Of a DNA stretch of 64,000 nt, positions 61,292 through 64,000 are shown one piece after another. The notes under the pieces were generated by a model. It made no database searches, was not told the origin of the DNA, and was given only the letters and a program-made list of their open reading frames with translations. Within the stretch, counting starts at the first letter, position 1. The number at the start of each line of letters is the position of its first letter. A program made the translations under genes and the position numbers. This DNA is from Enterobacter oligotrophicus (GTDB taxonomy: Bacteria > Pseudomonadota > Gammaproteobacteria > Enterobacterales > Enterobacteriaceae). The stretch lies in assembly GCF_009176645.1 (NCBI RefSeq), contig NZ_AP019007.1, positions 62,001 to 126,000 on the forward strand, in the 5' to 3' direction.

Positions 61292-61404
61292 AAATTAATT
61301 TAAGTCACTGTAATAAATTTTATGCTCGCTGTTGGCTGTGAGTTCAACTGGTCGATGTAATGCCACCAGAGTGCAAAAGTTTTCGGTATTCAGTAGCTGG
61401 AAGG

Positions 61405-61437
61405 CCTGGCTTGCCCACCATCAGTGGGCAAACCAGG
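61405..61437 (-). terminator. hairpin at the end of the dmsD-containing operon
   Basis: CCTGG-c-TTGCCCAC / GTGGGCAA-a-CCAGG forms a long near-perfect stem with a 5-nt loop just past the dmsD stop. The T-run is weak. Confidence 0.55.
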
Positions 61438-61441
61438 GTGA

Positions 61442-62056
61442 TTAACGGTATAACGGCTTATCCGCAACCGGAATAAACAAGGTGGATTGCCAGTCCGCGA
61501 GCGTGAGCTGCGCGAGTTTGCCAAGCGCCGTGTAGAACGGATGAGCGGCATTTTCGACAAAGACTGAAAGAAAACGCGTGCTCCACGGCAGTAAATGCCA
61601 GGCCAGAAGCTGGTCACGTTCTGTATGGTGACCATTTTCCGCAAGCCATGCAGCCAGCAGCAGTAACGTACCAAAGTGATCTTCCGGCTCGTTCTGCTGC
61701 ATTTCAAAAGCAATATTGTTTTCGCGCATCCACTGGCGTAGCGCCAGAGTGGAGTCGCCAAACAGGACAGATTCGCGGTCTAACCAGACGGAGCCCCACG
61801 GCGGCGCGGGCAGGGCGTAGGGGCCAATAAACAGACGTTGCCAGGCGTCTGTCAGCGTTTCACTGGCAGGGGTTTTAAAACCTTCCGCAACGGGGTGCAG
61901 CACTTCCTGTGCCAGTGGCCAGTCCTGCACCCAGTCACCGTGGGTAAGGGCATTTACCAGCGGTGCGGTTTGCTCGCTGGTCGGGGAAAAATAAAAAAGC
62001 GCACCCAGCACCCTGGCGCTGAAAGCGAACAACTCACGATCTGATACTTCATTCAT
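61442..62056 (-). CDS. dmsD: DmsD, Tat proofreading chaperone for DMSO-type reductases
   Basis: 204 residues, the E. coli length. The TorD/DmsD family motif region PPWGSVWLDRESVLFGDSTLALRQWM and NEPEDHFGTLLLLAAWLAE are present. DmsD binds the twin-arginine leader of DmsA/YnfE/YnfF until cofactor insertion is complete. It is the last gene of the ynf operon here. Confidence 0.95.
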   Translation of the reverse strand: MNEVSDRELFAFSARVLGALFYFSPTSEQTAPLVNALTHGDWVQDWPLAQEVLHPVAEGFKTPASETLTDAWQRLFIGPYALPAPPWGSVWLDRESVLFGDSTLALRQWMRENNIAFEMQQNEPEDHFGTLLLLAAWLAENGHHTERDQLLAWHLLPWSTRFLSVFVENAAHPFYTALGKLAQLTLADWQSTLFIPVADKPLYR

Positions 62057-62096
62057 TACAACGTTCCTTACTCACGCACGGCTTGCCGCGCGTATG

Positions 62097-62951
62097 TTAA
62101 CCCGCAATTGCCACACCTGTGGTCATGTGCAGTCCATAGAATAGCCCACGGCCAATCAGCTCACCCAGCACCACCAGTACCACACCTGCACAAAGGCCGA
62201 GGGTTTTTGGCTCCTGACGACGAATAAGCGGGCACAGCCAGCAGCCTAATCCGGCGGCGACCAGCACGAGACGCCAGATCTGCAATGAACCATAATCAGG
62301 TAGCAGGGCGCTTGCCTGCTGAACCGAGCTGTGGATCGTCGCCAGATCGTTACTTTGCAGCACAATGACAGCCACGCTGATTAACAACGCCAGCGCGCTT
62401 AGCGCTGCGGTACGTGTGCCTTTAAAACTCGCTCCGGCGACGCGAAGTAACAGAGCGGCAAACAGCGGCCCTCCCAGAACCAGCGTCAGGAAGAAGGCCA
62501 GCGTGGTGTAACCTGTATACCAGGTTGGCACGGTATCGATTTGATACACACGGGTCATGGCCCAGACAAAGACAATCCCCAGAACCTGGCTGACGATCAT
62601 CCAGATTTTCCCCAGAGCTGCGGGCATTTTACCGATGACGGAGACCAGCCACCAGAATCCGCCGACGGCAAAGAAAACGGAACCTGCGGCGATCTCATTA
62701 CTGAGCGCTGAGGCACCGACGCGGTTCAGGGAGTTAAATGCGCGTAGCGGCGAACCGAGATGCAGCACCGAGGCCAAAAAGCCAATCGCCATCACCACCC
62801 AGAGAAAGAACATGCTACGTACAATGCGTAATTTTATCGCCTCGTCTTTTTCTTTGAACCAGGCAAAGCCGCTTACGATTAACGCGCCGGCCACGCATTG
62901 CCCAAAGACGGTGAAGATCACCAGCGGCCATTCATGCCATCCACTTCCCAT
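62097..62951 (-). CDS. ynfH: YnfH, DmsC-type membrane anchor subunit
   Basis: 284 residues and about eight membrane segments. The DmsC family pattern starts MGSGWHEWPLVIFTVFGQCV; 14 upstream codons overlap ynfG and are rejected. It anchors the reductase and passes electrons from menaquinol to the iron-sulfur subunit. One base separates it from ynfG. Confidence 0.92.
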   Translation of the reverse strand: MGSGWHEWPLVIFTVFGQCVAGALIVSGFAWFKEKDEAIKLRIVRSMFFLWVVMAIGFLASVLHLGSPLRAFNSLNRVGASALSNEIAAGSVFFAVGGFWWLVSVIGKMPAALGKIWMIVSQVLGIVFVWAMTRVYQIDTVPTWYTGYTTLAFFLTLVLGGPLFAALLLRVAGASFKGTRTAALSALALLISVAVIVLQSNDLATIHSSVQQASALLPDYGSLQIWRLVLVAAGLGCWLCPLIRRQEPKTLGLCAGVVLVVLGELIGRGLFYGLHMTTGVAIAG

Positions 62952-62952
62952 C

Positions 62953-63570
62953 TCACACCTCCTTCGGGTTTGCCAGATAGCCGGTGGTGTCACCCGTCGG
63001 GCGGCTGTTGGCGTTAGGTTTAATCACAATGCCCGGCTTCGTGAAGTGCGCGGACGGCAGCGGTGCCACCGCAGCAAGCTGGCCGTGTTTTTTGCGCAGT
63101 TCGTCTATCGGGCCAAAGTCCAGCGCACGCAGCGGGCAGGATTCCACGCAGATCGGCTTTTTACCGTCCGCCACGCGGGTGTGGCAGCCATCGCACTTGG
63201 TCATATGCCCTTTGGCGGCATTGTACTGCGGCGCGCCGTACGGGCAGGCCATATGGCAGTAGCGACAGCCGATGCAGACATCTTCATCCACCACCACAAA
63301 ACCGTCGTCGCGCTTGTGCATCGCACCGCTCGGGCAGACTTTGGTACACGCCGGATCTTCGCAGTGGTTACAGGCAATCGACAGGTAATAGGCAAAGACG
63401 TTCTGATGCCAGACGCCGTTGTCCTCCTGCCAGTCACCGCCCGCGTATTCATAAATACGACGGAAACTGACATCCGGCGTTAAGTCTTTGTAATCTTTAC
63501 AGGCCAGCTCGCAGGTTTTGCAACCGGTACAACGGCTGGAATCAATGAAAAATCCATACTGGGTTGTCAT
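62953..63570 (-). CDS. ynfG: YnfG, DmsB-type four-cluster ferredoxin subunit
   Basis: 205 residues with four Cys groups: CTGCKTCELACKD, CNHCEDPACTKVCP, CIGCRYCHMACPYG and CDGCHTR...CVESCP, giving sixteen ligands for four [4Fe-4S] clusters. It transfers electrons between the membrane anchor YnfH and the molybdopterin subunit. Confidence 0.95.
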   Translation of the reverse strand: MTTQYGFFIDSSRCTGCKTCELACKDYKDLTPDVSFRRIYEYAGGDWQEDNGVWHQNVFAYYLSIACNHCEDPACTKVCPSGAMHKRDDGFVVVDEDVCIGCRYCHMACPYGAPQYNAAKGHMTKCDGCHTRVADGKKPICVESCPLRALDFGPIDELRKKHGQLAAVAPLPSAHFTKPGIVIKPNANSRPTGDTTGYLANPKEV

Positions 63571-63580
63571 CGGTTACTCC

Positions 63581-64000
63581 TTACACCTTCTCGATCTGCA
63601 CCAGGTTCGTGTGCTGCGGGTTGCCTTTCGCCAGCGGTGACGGGCGGTGCGTGGTTAACGTGTTGATGCACGAACCGTGATCAATGCGATCGCCGTTCAT
63701 GTCAGCGTCGTGCCAGGCTCCCTGGCCCATCGCACTCACGCCGGGCATGATGCGTGGCGTAACTTTCGCCGGAATACGCACCTCGCCGCGATCGTTAAAG
63801 ACGCGGACCATATCACCGTTCTTAATGCCGCGTTTGTCGGCATCAAGCGGGTTAAGCCAGACTTCCTGGCGGCAGGCGGCCTGAAGGACATCGACATTGC
63901 CGTAGCTGGAATGCGTGCGGGCCTTGAAGTGGAAACCGAACATCTGTAGCGGGAATTTGCTGCGCTCAGGGGCATCCCAGCCGTCAAAGGTGGAGGCATA
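63581..64000 (-). CDS. ynfF: YnfE/YnfF-type (DmsA-like) molybdopterin oxidoreductase, C-terminal part
   Basis: 140 codons of the C-terminus; the gene continues beyond the window. The visible part is the molybdopterin-dinucleotide-binding domain: FGFHFKARTHSSYGNVDVLQ, EVWLNPLDADKRGIKNGDMVRVFNDRGEVRIPAKVT and GVSAMGQGAWHDAD, typical of the DmsA family. The true subunit (YnfE or YnfF, or a DmsA) cannot be decided from this fragment; the symbol follows the E. coli order before ynfG. Confidence 0.88.
   Translation of the reverse strand, partial: YASTFDGWDAPERSKFPLQMFGFHFKARTHSSYGNVDVLQAACRQEVWLNPLDADKRGIKNGDMVRVFNDRGEVRIPAKVTPRIMPGVSAMGQGAWHDADMNGDRIDHGSCINTLTTHRPSPLAKGNPQHTNLVQIEKV

Overview
This window is chromosomal DNA from an enteric gamma-proteobacterium of the Enterobacteriaceae. 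Gene order and protein sequences follow the replication-terminus region of Escherichia coli K-12 (malI, ydgA, manA, fumA, fumC, tus, rstB, rstA, ydgC, folM, ydgI, ydgH, pntAB, uspE, fnr, ogt, abgTBA, abgR, smrA, then tqsA, mdtJI, ydgD, asr, ynfM, ynfL, mlc, ynfK, clcB, dmsD, ynfHGF). Islands absent from that E. coli order, including an osmU operon of the Salmonella type, point to Enterobacter or a close relative such as Lelliottia or Leclercia. This is an inference from memory of the proteins; no search was run. No rRNA, tRNA, insertion sequence, prophage or CRISPR array was seen.

Layout. 1-8 kb: the 3' part of malI, then ydgA and manA (minus), the fumA-fumC fumarases (plus) and tus, with a clear Ter site in the tus leader. 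8-11 kb: the rstA/rstB two-component genes, unusually split by about 960 bp of AT-rich DNA carrying an orphan cysteine-rich ORF. 11-20 kb: ydgC, folM, ydgI, ydgH, the pntAB transhydrogenase, uspE and fnr. 20-27 kb: ogt, the p-aminobenzoyl-glutamate operon abgABT with divergent abgR, and smrA. 27-40 kb is the main accessory stretch: a Tsr-like chemoreceptor, an aldo/keto reductase, an M24 peptidase-like protein lacking metal ligands, SOS-regulated umuDC, a TonB-dependent siderophore receptor with a Fur-like box, the HNH protein YajD, and a SnoaL-like / LysR / luciferase-like monooxygenase / MDR reductase cluster. 40-51 kb returns to the conserved backbone: tqsA, a candidate leader peptide before mdtJI, ydgD, the 27-residue ydgU, asr, an M32 carboxypeptidase, a low-GC lipoprotein, ynfM/ynfL, mlc, ynfK and clcB. 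51-61 kb: the osmVWXY osmolyte ABC transporter, an MFS exporter / secreted hydrolase / LysR cluster, a stand-alone TolA domain-III-like lipoprotein, queH and a ygaVP-like pair. 61-64 kb: dmsD and ynfH, ynfG and the 3' end of a DMSO reductase-type catalytic subunit.

Functionally the window combines respiration control (fnr, pntAB, dms-like genes, fumarases), acid and envelope stress (rstAB with a candidate RstA box before asr), SOS mutagenesis, sugar control (mlc, malI, manA), and efflux or osmoprotection. The least explained items are the orphan ORF between rstA and rstB, the TolA-III-like lipoprotein, the M24 pseudo-peptidase, the luciferase/MDR cluster and the candidate leader ORF before mdtJ.
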